Assembly (NCBI GenBank): GCA_024404065.1 | Contig: JAKSQR010000115.1 | Location: 1 to 5,128, forward strand | Length of the DNA: 5,128 nucleotides | Source of the DNA: Clostridia bacterium | GTDB lineage: Bacteria > Bacillota > Clostridia > Oscillospirales > Acutalibacteraceae | Direction of reading: 5' to 3' | In this document: one piece after another, positions 1 through 5,128 of the stretch | Layout of the letters: each line of letters opens with the position of its first letter | Position numbering within the stretch: the first letter of the stretch is position 1 | Translations under genes and position numbers: made by a program | Notes under the pieces: generated by a model | What the model saw: the letters and a program-made list of their open reading frames with translations, nothing else | Told to the model about the DNA's origin: nothing | The model's database searches: none

Positions 1-41
1 AAAAAGCAAAGAACCCGCTTGCGGCAGCGGGTTCAAAGCTT
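1..41 (-). terminator. Rho-independent terminator, minus strand
   Basis: A perfect 9-bp GC-rich stem (11-19 paired with 26-34, loop TGCGGC) is followed on the minus strand by TTTGCTTTTT, a good U-tract. The arms extend outward as AAGC at 4-7 and GCTT at 38-41 across an AAA/AAA internal loop. On the plus strand the stem is followed by AAAGCTTATG with no T-run, so it works for leftward transcription. It could end the flavin reductase-ylmH operon, whose last stop lies about 190 bases upstream with no closer terminator, or a separate small RNA starting near 98, or both. Confidence 0.85.
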
Positions 42-98
42 ATGGGGTTGAATTGAGGAGGGGTATTTGCTTTTTCGGTCCGGGTTGCGGCTCCCGTT
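1..98 (-). ncRNA. Candidate small C-rich regulatory RNA
   Basis: No protein gene is visible here, but a minus-strand promoter (133-105) lies about 100 bases upstream of a strong minus-strand terminator, predicting an RNA of roughly 100 nt. Read 5' to 3', it has a short GC hairpin (96-93 with 84-81, possibly extended by 101-99 with 78-76 if it starts early), then a linker with three C-rich patches: CAACCC near 89-82, CCCCTCCTC at 63-55, and CAACCCC at 50-44. The terminator hairpin follows. The middle patch is complementary to a Shine-Dalgarno sequence, as in known C-rich Firmicutes sRNAs such as RsaE and FsrA. Homology to those is not claimed. The alternative is that this is only the 3' untranslated end of the ylmH transcript. 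Confidence 0.3.
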
Positions 99-104
99 CC
101 GTTG

Positions 105-133
105 TTTATATAATAACCCCTGAATGTAAACAA
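105..133 (-). promoter_or_regulatory. Candidate sigma-A promoter, minus strand
   Basis: On the minus strand TTGTTT (133-128) and TATAAA (110-105) are separated by exactly 17 bases. The -10 matches the consensus at five of six positions, and the flanks are AT-rich. The predicted start is an A near 98. No start codon with a ribosome binding site follows before the terminator at the window edge, so the product would be a non-coding RNA. AT-rich intergenic DNA yields such matches by chance, hence the moderate confidence. Confidence 0.4.
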
Positions 134-222
134 ATTATGAATTAAAAATTAACCTTTATCATATATTTTGTTACAAATATTCATAAATTGAACCGAGTTA
201 CAGTTTTAATTCCAATGTAACA

Positions 223-1011
223 TTAAAATTGAGTTGCCTTTACTATAATCCTGCCTTTTTTACTTACACCGCCAAGGTCATTTATTATAAGCCTGCCTTT
301 ATGGCGCATTACAATTTTATCCCCTTCGTTTATCCTGCGGTCAGGCTTAAGGCACTCAACATCATTTACAAATACAAGCCCATGCTCAATGGCTTCAGAC
401 GCCCCTGTGCGGGAAACACCAAAGCAGTTTTTGATAATGCTGTCAAGGCGAGGGGAAGATACTGTAAATGAAACGGGTGTGCCCTGTGCTTTAGTAGATT
501 TTTCAACCTGAGAGGGGAGCATTATTTCAATTTTAAGTGTGCCTCTGCCGGCTTTATCAAGGTTATCTGCAATATACTCAGCCATGCCTTCGGTTACTGC
601 CATAAGGCAGCCCCCATCATTTACAAGTATATCACCGGTTACATTTCTGTTTATGCCAAGCCCCATTACCGCCCCAAGATAATCCCTGTGACCAAGAGGC
701 TTTGAGAATTTATCCTTAGTGATTTTAAGTATGCGCAAAGGGCAATCCTCAGGATTCTCTGCAAAGTAATTTACTGCATCTGTCTCAGATTTTACATAGG
801 TATACTCCGGCATAAATACCGCCATATTTCTTTCAGCACCATCAAATCCGCCGTAAAAAATGCGGGTAACATCTGCAGGCACTTTAACAGCGGTAGCAAG
901 GCTTTTTTCGTGCATATCAAGAAAGGCGGAGCAGGTAATCATATTAAGATTGTCGCATTTTGCAGCCTTCTCCTCAAGGTTTGAGAGAAGGATTTTTTCT
1001 TCCGCTGTCAA
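223..1011 (-). CDS. ylmH: YlmH-family S4-domain RNA-binding protein
   Basis: The 262-residue product has the YlmH layout and length (about 257 residues in B. subtilis). An N-terminal segment carries TCSAFLD (26-32). A central RNA-binding-like domain carries FYGGFDGAERN (52-62) and the family hallmark GHRDYLGAVMGLGINR (107-122) followed by TGDILV. A C-terminal S4 domain spans about 187-250, with the SRTGASEAIEHGLVFVN core (200-216). In B. subtilis YlmH binds the 50S subunit and can act in ribosome-associated quality control alongside RqcH/RqcP; this is family knowledge. The start is TTG at 1011, sharing TTGA with the stop of the upstream flavin reductase gene, with a weak AAAGG at 1026-1022, so translational coupling is likely. 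The next in-frame Met (residue 24) would remove conserved N-terminal sequence. ylmH usually sits with sepF/ylmG/divIVA, and this context is different. Confidence 0.9.
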   Translation of the reverse strand: MTAEEKILLSNLEEKAAKCDNLNMITCSAFLDMHEKSLATAVKVPADVTRIFYGGFDGAERNMAVFMPEYTYVKSETDAVNYFAENPEDCPLRILKITKDKFSKPLGHRDYLGAVMGLGINRNVTGDILVNDGGCLMAVTEGMAEYIADNLDKAGRGTLKIEIMLPSQVEKSTKAQGTPVSFTVSSPRLDSIIKNCFGVSRTGASEAIEHGLVFVNDVECLKPDRRINEGDKIVMRHKGRLIINDLGGVSKKGRIIVKATQF

Positions 1012-1508
1012 TTTTCGTAAACCTTTACTATCTCAGCAATATACATCTTGTGAAGGTCAGAGCCGTCAGCCTTGTAGTTGCCCTTAACTGCAGGGTCAAT
1101 AAAGCTATCCTCAGTAATAATCTGTGATGCCATAGTTTTACAAACTAATGTATACTTTGCCTCGCCGAAAGTTACTGCACCATCAACTGTTACGGGGGTA
1201 AGACCTGCCTCCTTTACCTTGTCGCAATCTCTGCCACTCTTTCTGCCACAGATAGTAAGGGCAGGGCGCATTTCGCTGCCATAGAATGAGAGGGTGAATG
1301 TCTGCTCCTTCTCAAGAAATTCGTAAGTATATCTGTTAAGTCTGATAAAAATGAAGGCAGCATCCTTGCCCCAGATTTCACCAAGAGCGCCCCAGCTTAT
1401 AGTCATTGTGTTAAATGAATCAGGTGTGCCTGCGGTTACAAGACCCCAACCGTCAGAAATAATCTCCTGTGCGCTTACCTTAATATCTCTTATGTTTATT
1501 TCTTTCAT
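1008..1508 (-). CDS. Flavin reductase family protein (FMN-binding split barrel)
   Basis: The 166-residue protein matches the short clostridial flavin-reductase-like group (Flavin_Reduct, split-barrel fold). Visible landmarks are WGLVTAG (21-27), NTMTISWGALGEIW (33-46), RLNRYTYEFL (56-65), FTLSFYG (71-77) and the closing HKMYIAEIVKV (153-163). Such proteins are cytoplasmic and bind FMN; some reduce flavin with NAD(P)H, but the physiological partner of this subgroup is generally unknown. The start is set at ATG 1508 because AGGAGA (1520-1515) lies six bases before it. The in-frame ATG at 1514 abuts the ribosome binding site and would add only two residues. It is the first gene of an operon with ylmH: its TGA overlaps the ylmH TTG start. 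A promoter with a perfect TATAAT lies just upstream. Confidence 0.85.
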   Translation of the reverse strand: MKEINIRDIKVSAQEIISDGWGLVTAGTPDSFNTMTISWGALGEIWGKDAAFIFIRLNRYTYEFLEKEQTFTLSFYGSEMRPALTICGRKSGRDCDKVKEAGLTPVTVDGAVTFGEAKYTLVCKTMASQIITEDSFIDPAVKGNYKADGSDLHKMYIAEIVKVYEN

Positions 1509-1514
1509 AGCCAT

Positions 1515-1520
1515 TCTCCT
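1515..1520 (-). promoter_or_regulatory. Ribosome binding site of flavin reductase gene
   Basis: AGGAGA on the minus strand directly touches the ATG at 1514 and lies six bases before the ATG at 1508. Normal spacing therefore favours the second ATG as the true start. Confidence 0.7.
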
Positions 1521-1539
1521 TTGAAATTTTTACCCTGCA

Positions 1540-1568
1540 ATTATAACCTAAATGCCGCAGGAATTAAA
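1540..1568 (-). promoter_or_regulatory. Promoter for flavin reductase-ylmH operon
   Basis: On the minus strand a perfect TATAAT (1545-1540) is preceded at 17 bases by TTTAAT (1568-1563), a weak -35. The predicted start near 1533 gives a 5' leader of about 25 bases ending in the AGGAGA site. A short inverted repeat, CCTGC (1534-1538) with GCAGG (1557-1561), brackets the -10 element and could be an operator, but five-base arms are weak evidence. Confidence 0.55.
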
Positions 1569-1607
1569 GGGCTTATAAGGTTAAAATATATAAAAATAAT
1601 AAAAAGA

Positions 1608-1636
1608 TTGATTTTACTGTGCTAATGTGATAAAGT
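1608..1636 (+). promoter_or_regulatory. Promoter for the amino acid ABC transporter operon
   Basis: TTGATT (1608-1613) is followed after 17 bases by TAAAGT (1631-1636), with an extended -10 TGA just before it (1628-1630). An overlapping alternative is TTTACT (1613-1618) with TAATAG (1636-1641), also 17 bases apart. The transcript would start about 20 bases before the start codon, leaving no room for a riboswitch or T-box leader, so any regulation probably acts through a DNA-binding protein. Confidence 0.5.
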
Positions 1637-1652
1637 AATAGCATAAAATTAT

Positions 1653-1660
1653 AGGAGTGA
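1653..1660 (+). promoter_or_regulatory. Ribosome binding site of binding protein gene
   Basis: AGGAGTGA with the AGGAG core at 1653-1657 stands eight bases before ATG 1666. The GTG at 1657 overlaps this site and cannot be the start, so the lipoprotein begins MFKKIS. Confidence 0.8.
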
Positions 1661-1665
1661 TATTT

Positions 1666-2457
1666 ATGTTCAAAAAGATTTCCGCAATTATCCTCGCAGT
1701 TATTATGGTAGCAGTTTGCTTCGCAGGCTGCGGTGCTAAGTCAGATGCTAAAAAGCTTATCGTAGGCTTTGACGCAGAATTCCCTCCCTACGGCTTTATT
1801 GCTGAAGATGGTTCTTACGACGGTTTTGACCTTGCTTGCGCAAAGGAAGTTTGCGACAGACTTGGTTGGGAATACGAAGCAGTAGCTATTGACTGGGACG
1901 CAAAGGACAGCGAGCTTGCATCAGGCAACATCACTTGTATCTGGAACGGCTTTACATACACAGGCCGTGAAGATCAGTACACATGGTCTGATCCCTATGT
2001 AGATAACTCAATCGTAGTAGTTGTAAAGGCTGACAGCGGCATTAAGACCCTTGCAGACCTTGCAGGCAAAACAGTAATGGTACAGGCAGCTTCATCTGCA
2101 GCAGATGCTATCAACGGCGAAGATTCTGCAGAGCTTAAGGCTTCCTTCAAAGAGATTGTTGAGCTTAAGGACTATAACACAGGCTTTATGGAGCTTAACC
2201 AGAATACAGTAGACGCAGTACTTGTTGATATAGGTGTTGCAAACTATCAGATTGGCGACAAGGCTGATGAGTATGTAATCCTTGACGAGGCAGTTTCTGC
2301 TGAGCAGTATGCAGTAGGTTTCCTTCTTGGTAACACAGAGGACAGAGACGCTGTAAACAACGTACTTAACGAGATGAAGGCTGACGGCACAATGGCAACT
2401 ATCGCTGAAAAGTATGTAGATGCAGGCCTTGTAATTGATAACCTTATTCTTGACTAA
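1666..2457 (+). CDS. Amino acid ABC transporter substrate-binding lipoprotein
   Basis: The 263-residue protein belongs to extracellular solute-binding protein family 3 (HisJ/GlnH/FliY-like). It has a lipoprotein signal: FKK, a hydrophobic stretch, then FAGC with Cys22 as the predicted lipidated residue. The -3 residue is Phe instead of the usual Leu/Val. The mature lobes show GFDAEFPPYGF (34-44), IDWDAKDSELASG (75-87), WNGFTYTGRED (93-103), SDPYVDNS (108-115) and DAVLVDIG (183-190). By alignment with LAO/HisJ, Asp36, Arg101 and Asp188 correspond to ligand contacts for the alpha-amino and carboxylate groups, which supports an amino acid ligand; which one cannot be read from sequence. It is first in an operon with permease and ATPase genes. 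A hairpin after the stop may help make it the most abundant component. Confidence 0.92.
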   Translation: MFKKISAIILAVIMVAVCFAGCGAKSDAKKLIVGFDAEFPPYGFIAEDGSYDGFDLACAKEVCDRLGWEYEAVAIDWDAKDSELASGNITCIWNGFTYTGREDQYTWSDPYVDNSIVVVVKADSGIKTLADLAGKTVMVQAASSAADAINGEDSAELKASFKEIVELKDYNTGFMELNQNTVDAVLVDIGVANYQIGDKADEYVILDEAVSAEQYAVGFLLGNTEDRDAVNNVLNEMKADGTMATIAEKYVDAGLVIDNLILD

Positions 2458-2482
2458 GAGATAATAAAAACCAATAATTCTG

Positions 2483-2510
2483 AGGCGGAAGCAGGAAACT
2501 GCTCCCGCCT
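2483..2510 (+). promoter_or_regulatory. Intergenic mRNA hairpin between binding protein and permease
   Basis: AGGCGG (2483-2488) pairs with CCGCCT (2505-2510), and AGCAG (2490-2494) with CTGCT (2499-2503), around a GAAA tetraloop with one A/C mismatch: an 11-bp stem. It is followed by TTATGATAGTT, with no real U-tract, so it should not be an efficient terminator. Hairpins in this position commonly protect the upstream binding-protein mRNA from 3' decay or act as partial terminators, raising its level over the transporter subunits. That role is inferred. Confidence 0.65.
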
Positions 2511-2534
2511 TATGATAGTTAATGAGGTAATATA

Positions 2535-3191
2535 ATGACCGTTTCAAAAATGGTGCTTGAGCTTGCAATAGCGTTTGAGCAGACAATTTTAATATTTTTA
2601 CTTACACTGATTGGCTCACTGCCTCTTGGTCTTGTAGTATATTTTTGCAAAAAAAGTAAGGTTGCCCCTATAAGATGGATAACTGAGCTTTATATTTCTA
2701 TAATGAGAGGCACTCCCTTAATGCTTCAGCTTATGGTTGTTTACTTCGGACCAAGCCTGCTGTTGCATATTTCTGTACCCTCAAACTGGCGATTTATGGC
2801 AACCATAGTAGCCTTTGTAATCAACTACGCAGCTTACTTTGCAGAGATATACCGTGGTGGTATAGAATCCATACCACAGGGTCAGTATGAGGCTGCACAG
2901 GTGCTTGGTTACAGCAAACTGCAGACCTTCTTTAAGGTAATACTTCCTCAGATGATAAAAAGAGTAATACCCCCCACAACAAATGAGGTTATCACTCTTG
3001 TAAAGGATACATCACTTGCATCAACCTTAGGTGTAGTAGAAATGTTTACCAAGGCAAAGCAGATTGCAGTTGCCCCCAAATCACCCGGTATGCTTACATT
3101 CCTTGCAGCCGCAATATTCTATTATATCTTTAACTTCATTGTATCCGCATTTATGAAGTGGATTGAAAAGAAGCTTAATTATTACAGATAA
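2535..3191 (+). CDS. Polar amino acid ABC transporter permease
   Basis: The 218-residue integral membrane protein is of the HisM/HisQ/GlnP family (BPD_transp_1), of typical length. Hydrophobic segments lie at about 8-36, 63-80, 87-105 and 186-206, with others less distinct. Family landmarks are RGTPLMLQL (58-66), NYAAYFAEIYRGGIESIPQGQYEAAQVLG (97-125) and the cytoplasmic EAA loop, with Glu119-Ala-Ala, Gly125 and LP at 137-138, which docks on the ATPase. LVKDTSL (155-161) follows. A single permease gene suggests it works as a homodimer. Start ATG 2535 has GAGG at 2524-2527, seven bases upstream. The gene lies 77 bases after the binding protein and 13 bases before the ATPase. Confidence 0.93.
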   Translation: MTVSKMVLELAIAFEQTILIFLLTLIGSLPLGLVVYFCKKSKVAPIRWITELYISIMRGTPLMLQLMVVYFGPSLLLHISVPSNWRFMATIVAFVINYAAYFAEIYRGGIESIPQGQYEAAQVLGYSKLQTFFKVILPQMIKRVIPPTTNEVITLVKDTSLASTLGVVEMFTKAKQIAVAPKSPGMLTFLAAAIFYYIFNFIVSAFMKWIEKKLNYYR

Positions 3192-3204
3192 GGAGGGGTA
3201 GAGA

Positions 3205-3960
3205 ATGAATGTTTTGAAAATGGAGCACATCAGCAAATCATTTGGTGATAATCATGTGCTTAAGGATATCTCCCTTACTGTTGATAAGGGCGAGGTTGTT
3301 TCAGTTATCGGCCCTTCCGGCTCAGGTAAATCCACATTGCTTCGCTGTGCTACCTTCCTTGAAACCTTAGATGGCGGCACACTTTCCTACCTTGGTGAGA
3401 ATGCTGCATGGATGGAAGACGGCAAAATAAAATACGCAAAAAATCTGAAGCCCTTCTACAAAGATTTTGGTCTTGTATTTCAGAGCTTTAACCTTTTTCC
3501 ACACCGTACAGTGCTTAAAAATATAATTGATGCACCTGTTTCTGTGCAGAAAAGAGATAAGAAAGAAGTAACAGCAGAGGCTATGGAGCTGCTCAGAAAA
3601 ATGGGCCTTGAGGATAAGGCAGATTTTTATCCCTATCAGCTTTCAGGCGGTCAGCAGCAGCGTGTATCCATAGTAAGAGCCCTTGCTATGAAGCCTGAAA
3701 TACTTTTCTTTGATGAGCCTACATCAGCCCTTGACCCTGAGCTTACAGGTGAGGTGCTCAAGGTTATAAAGCAGCTTGCAGAGGAAAAGATGACAATGGT
3801 TATCATAACCCACGAGATGGGCTTTGCAAGAGCCGTTTCTGACAGAGTTATATTTATGGATGGCGGCGTAATAGTTGAGCAGGGTGATCCCGAAGAAGTA
3901 TTTGGCAACACTCAGTCAGAGCGTATGAAGTCATTCTTACAAAACTACAATAAAGACTAA
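3205..3960 (+). CDS. Polar amino acid ABC transporter ATP-binding protein
   Basis: The 251-residue ATPase is of the GlnQ/HisP type and powers the importer from the cytoplasmic face. All catalytic motifs are present: Walker A GPSGSGKST (36-44), Q-loop Gln93 in VFQSFNLFPH, signature LSGGQQQR (146-153), Walker B ILFFDEP (166-172) with catalytic Glu171, D-loop SALD (174-177) and H-loop His203 in ITHEMGFA. A segment at about 65-86 between Walker A and the Q-loop (AAWMEDGKIKYAKNLKPFYKD) is longer than in minimal members such as GlnQ. The ribosome binding site AGGAGGGG (3191-3198) overlaps the permease stop and lies six bases before ATG 3205. This is the last gene of the operon, followed at once by a terminator. 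Confidence 0.95.
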   Translation: MNVLKMEHISKSFGDNHVLKDISLTVDKGEVVSVIGPSGSGKSTLLRCATFLETLDGGTLSYLGENAAWMEDGKIKYAKNLKPFYKDFGLVFQSFNLFPHRTVLKNIIDAPVSVQKRDKKEVTAEAMELLRKMGLEDKADFYPYQLSGGQQQRVSIVRALAMKPEILFFDEPTSALDPELTGEVLKVIKQLAEEKMTMVIITHEMGFARAVSDRVIFMDGGVIVEQGDPEEVFGNTQSERMKSFLQNYNKD

Positions 3961-3963
3961 AAT

Positions 3964-3997
3964 AACCCTGCAGGTCTTCCTGCAGGGTTTTGCTTTT
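3964..3997 (+). terminator. Terminator of ABC transporter operon, probably bidirectional
   Basis: A perfect 11-bp stem (3964-3974 with 3979-3989, loop TCTT) is followed by TTTTGCTTTT. It starts three bases after the ATPase stop. On the minus strand the same stem is preceded by an A-rich tract and followed by ATTTTAG, so it probably also ends the convergent gene that stops at 4010. Each arm contains CCTGCAGG, itself a palindrome. Confidence 0.92.
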
Positions 3998-4009
3998 GCT
4001 ATAAAATTA

Positions 4010-4591
4010 TTATTCAGCTTCTGTATTTTCTTCTGTTTCAGCAGGGGTATCCTTTGCAGCAAGCTGCTCAGCGCCGTACTTTAATATAAATGAAATTAAA
4101 ATACACATAACGCCTGCTGTAACAGAGCCTTCACTGTCGTAGCTGATGTTTTCAGGCATCTCGGCAGCGAATTTTACAATGCCTATTACTATTTCGCTTA
4201 TAGTCTGGCAGGCAAGGGGTACAGCGGCGGTTATAATACCAAGGCGAAGTAATTCCTTTGCGCCTTCAAAGGTGAAGGGTGTGCCTGCTTTAAGCTCGTT
4301 ATCAAAAAACTGATAAGCATATTTGCTTACTACAATCTGACCTGCGCAAACCAATGCACCTGCAATTAAGGTAGCGCAAAGCTCTTTTGTGCTTATTCCG
4401 CTTGCGTCAGAAATAAGGGGCATTATTTCCATACCACCTATTTTGAAGCTGTGAGTGAGGCCCGCAAAAAAGCTGAGTGCACCAACACCGCAGAAGCAAA
4501 CGCCTATAATGCTGCAAACGTAAACTATTTTGCTCAGGATTTTTGCTATGGTTGCAAAAACCTTTAATACTTTAAGTGATTGAGATTCCAT
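4010..4591 (-). CDS. Four-helix membrane protein, DUF2975-like
   Basis: The function of this 193-residue protein is not known. Four hydrophobic segments are visible at about 22-45, 69-90, 116-139 and 157-174. Between the second and third is FDNELKAGTPFTFEGAKELLRLG (96-118); this amphipathic loop ending in a PFT motif before an LRxLG-like turn resembles DUF2975 membrane proteins. The C-terminal tail (179-193) is strongly acidic (Glu/Asp rich) and predicted to be cytoplasmic. DUF2975 genes are often paired with a small YozG-type XRE regulator, but none is next to this one. ATG 4591 has AGGAG at 4604-4600, eight bases upstream. It lies 78 bases downstream of fucI on the same strand and may be expressed by readthrough from it. 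The family assignment is by recollected motif only. Confidence 0.7.
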   Translation of the reverse strand: MESQSLKVLKVFATIAKILSKIVYVCSIIGVCFCGVGALSFFAGLTHSFKIGGMEIMPLISDASGISTKELCATLIAGALVCAGQIVVSKYAYQFFDNELKAGTPFTFEGAKELLRLGIITAAVPLACQTISEIVIGIVKFAAEMPENISYDSEGSVTAGVMCILISFILKYGAEQLAAKDTPAETEENTEAE

Positions 4592-4632
4592 TTCTATATC
4601 TCCTTATATCATATCACTAATACAGGTGAAAC

Positions 4633-4659
4633 TCTCCCGATGTTTAAGGCATCGGGAGA
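4633..4659 (-). terminator. Hairpin after fucI, probable weak terminator
   Basis: A perfect 10-bp stem (4633-4642 with 4650-4659, 7-base loop) lies just after the fucI stop. On the minus strand it is followed only by GTTTCACC, a poor U-tract, while on the plus strand it is followed by AAATTTTTATTTATTT. As a fucI terminator it looks leaky, which would allow readthrough into the membrane protein gene. No plus-strand gene is present for it to terminate. Confidence 0.5.
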
Positions 4660-4669
4660 AAATTTTTAT

Positions 4670-5128
4670 TTATTTGTAAAGGGGACCATAAGCTGCACAA
4701 GCTCTGTAATCTGCACCCTCAAGGTCCTTAGTGCCGAATGCACCCCAGCAAGCGGGACGGAAAATCTTTTCGTCAGGAACATTGTGAAGTGCTACGGGAA
4801 TGCGAAGCATGGATGCCATAGTAATAATATCTGCACCGATGTGACCATAGCTGATAGCGCCGTGGTTTGCACCCCAGTTATTCATAAGGTCATAAGCTGA
4901 TTTGAAGGGACCTACGCCGTTGCATCTTGGTGTAAACCATGTGCAGGGCCATGTGTAGTCAGTTCTCTTCCAGAGAACATCTGAAACCTCATCAGGAAGG
5001 TTTACAGTCCAGCCTTCGCAAATCTGAAGTACGGGGCCAAGACCCTTAACTATATTAAGACGAATCATAGTAGCAGGCATTTCAGCTCTTGTAAGGAATC
5101 TTGATGAGAATCCGCCGCCTCTGAAGTA
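4670..5128 (-). CDS. fucI: L-fucose isomerase, C-terminal part (truncated by window edge)
   Basis: FucI (EC 5.3.1.25) is a cytoplasmic Mn2+-dependent enzyme converting L-fucose to L-fuculose, the first step of the fucose pathway. The 152 visible residues run from YFRGGGFSSRFLTRAE (the first 16 codons in from the edge, no stop) to the terminal DYRACAAYGPLYK. They closely resemble the C-terminus of the E. coli enzyme, which has 591 residues. RLNIVKGLGPVLQICEGWTV, TWPCTWFTPR and NWGANHGAISYGHIGADI are diagnostic. The His in ANHG (codon at 4864-4862) matches the E. coli metal ligand His528. The other two ligands (Glu337 and Asp361 in E. coli) lie outside the window. The reading frame is open to the edge, so this is a window cut and not a broken gene. 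It implies use of fucose from host or plant glycans. Confidence 0.95.
   Translation of the reverse strand, partial: YFRGGGFSSRFLTRAEMPATMIRLNIVKGLGPVLQICEGWTVNLPDEVSDVLWKRTDYTWPCTWFTPRCNGVGPFKSAYDLMNNWGANHGAISYGHIGADIITMASMLRIPVALHNVPDEKIFRPACWGAFGTKDLEGADYRACAAYGPLYK

Noticed and set aside
55..123. Plus-strand small reading frame: TTG at 67, 18 codons then TGA at 121, after a strong GAGGAGGGG
   Set aside because: The spacing is tight, the start is a rare TTG, no promoter is visible upstream, and the purine-rich site is equally explained as the complement of the minus-strand C-rich patch. The peptide has no recognisable features.
1657..1665. GTG start three codons upstream for the binding lipoprotein
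   Set aside because: The GTG overlaps the AGGAG ribosome binding site itself; ATG 1666 has ideal eight-base spacing and gives a standard MFKK signal peptide start.
1521..1665. Riboswitch or T-box leader upstream of the amino acid importer
   Set aside because: The predicted transcript leader is only about 20 bases, and no T-box motif, specifier stem or terminator/antiterminator pair is visible.
2092..2586. Long open frame on the minus strand opposite the binding protein gene
   Set aside because: It runs antisense to a clear gene, its composition is that of a complement-strand shadow (Cys/Tyr/Leu rich) and it has no ribosome binding site or family resemblance.
4592..4632. TATAAG/TATGAT as a -10 promoter for the membrane protein gene
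   Set aside because: These AT-rich matches lie directly against the AGGAG site, so transcription would start within or after the ribosome binding site; the paired -35 candidate (TTTCAC) is also poor.
4580..4900. Plus-strand open frame opposite the fucI end
   Set aside because: It is antisense to a well-supported fucI frame, spans the intergenic hairpin, and shows no family motif.
1..5128. CRISPR array, tRNA/rRNA genes, insertion sequences or phage genes
   Set aside because: No spaced direct repeats, cloverleaf patterns, transposase motifs or terminal inverted repeats with target duplications were seen on either strand.

Overview
The window looks like a chromosomal segment from a low-to-moderate GC Gram-positive bacterium of the class Clostridia, possibly a gut Oscillospirales/Ruminococcaceae-type organism. 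Evidence for this is the strong AGGAG-type ribosome binding sites, compact hairpin plus U-tract terminators, a YlmH-type S4 protein, a lipoprotein-type amino acid binding protein and an L-fucose isomerase. The lineage is an inference from gene style and not a database result.

Layout from left to right: (a) 1-222 carries no protein gene. It holds a strong minus-strand terminator at the edge and, about 100 bases upstream of it, a good minus-strand promoter. Together these could define a small C-rich RNA. (b) 223-1508, minus strand, is a two-gene operon: a flavin-reductase-like FMN-binding protein followed by ylmH, whose TTG start overlaps the upstream stop (TTGA). (c) 1509-1665 is a divergent promoter region. 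(d) 1666-3960, plus strand, is a complete polar amino acid ABC importer in the order binding lipoprotein, permease, ATPase. A stable hairpin separates the binding protein gene from the permease gene, and a strong terminator, probably serving both strands, ends the operon. (e) 4010-4591, minus strand, encodes a four-helix membrane protein resembling the DUF2975 group. (f) 4670-5128, minus strand, is the C-terminal quarter of L-fucose isomerase (fucI), running off the right edge.

The ABC genes form one functional unit: the lipoprotein captures an amino acid outside the membrane, the permease (probably a homodimer) passes it through, and the ATPase powers transport. YlmH is linked to translation and ribosome-associated quality control, and no functional tie to the flavin reductase is evident. 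fucI points to fucose catabolism, a common trait of gut bacteria that use host or plant glycans; the membrane protein behind it has no clear functional link to it.

Most of the window is ordinary. The part most worth a second look is 1-133, where promoter, 5' hairpin, anti-Shine-Dalgarno-like C-rich linker, closing inverted repeat and terminator line up as a candidate small regulatory RNA. No wholly new protein system is visible.
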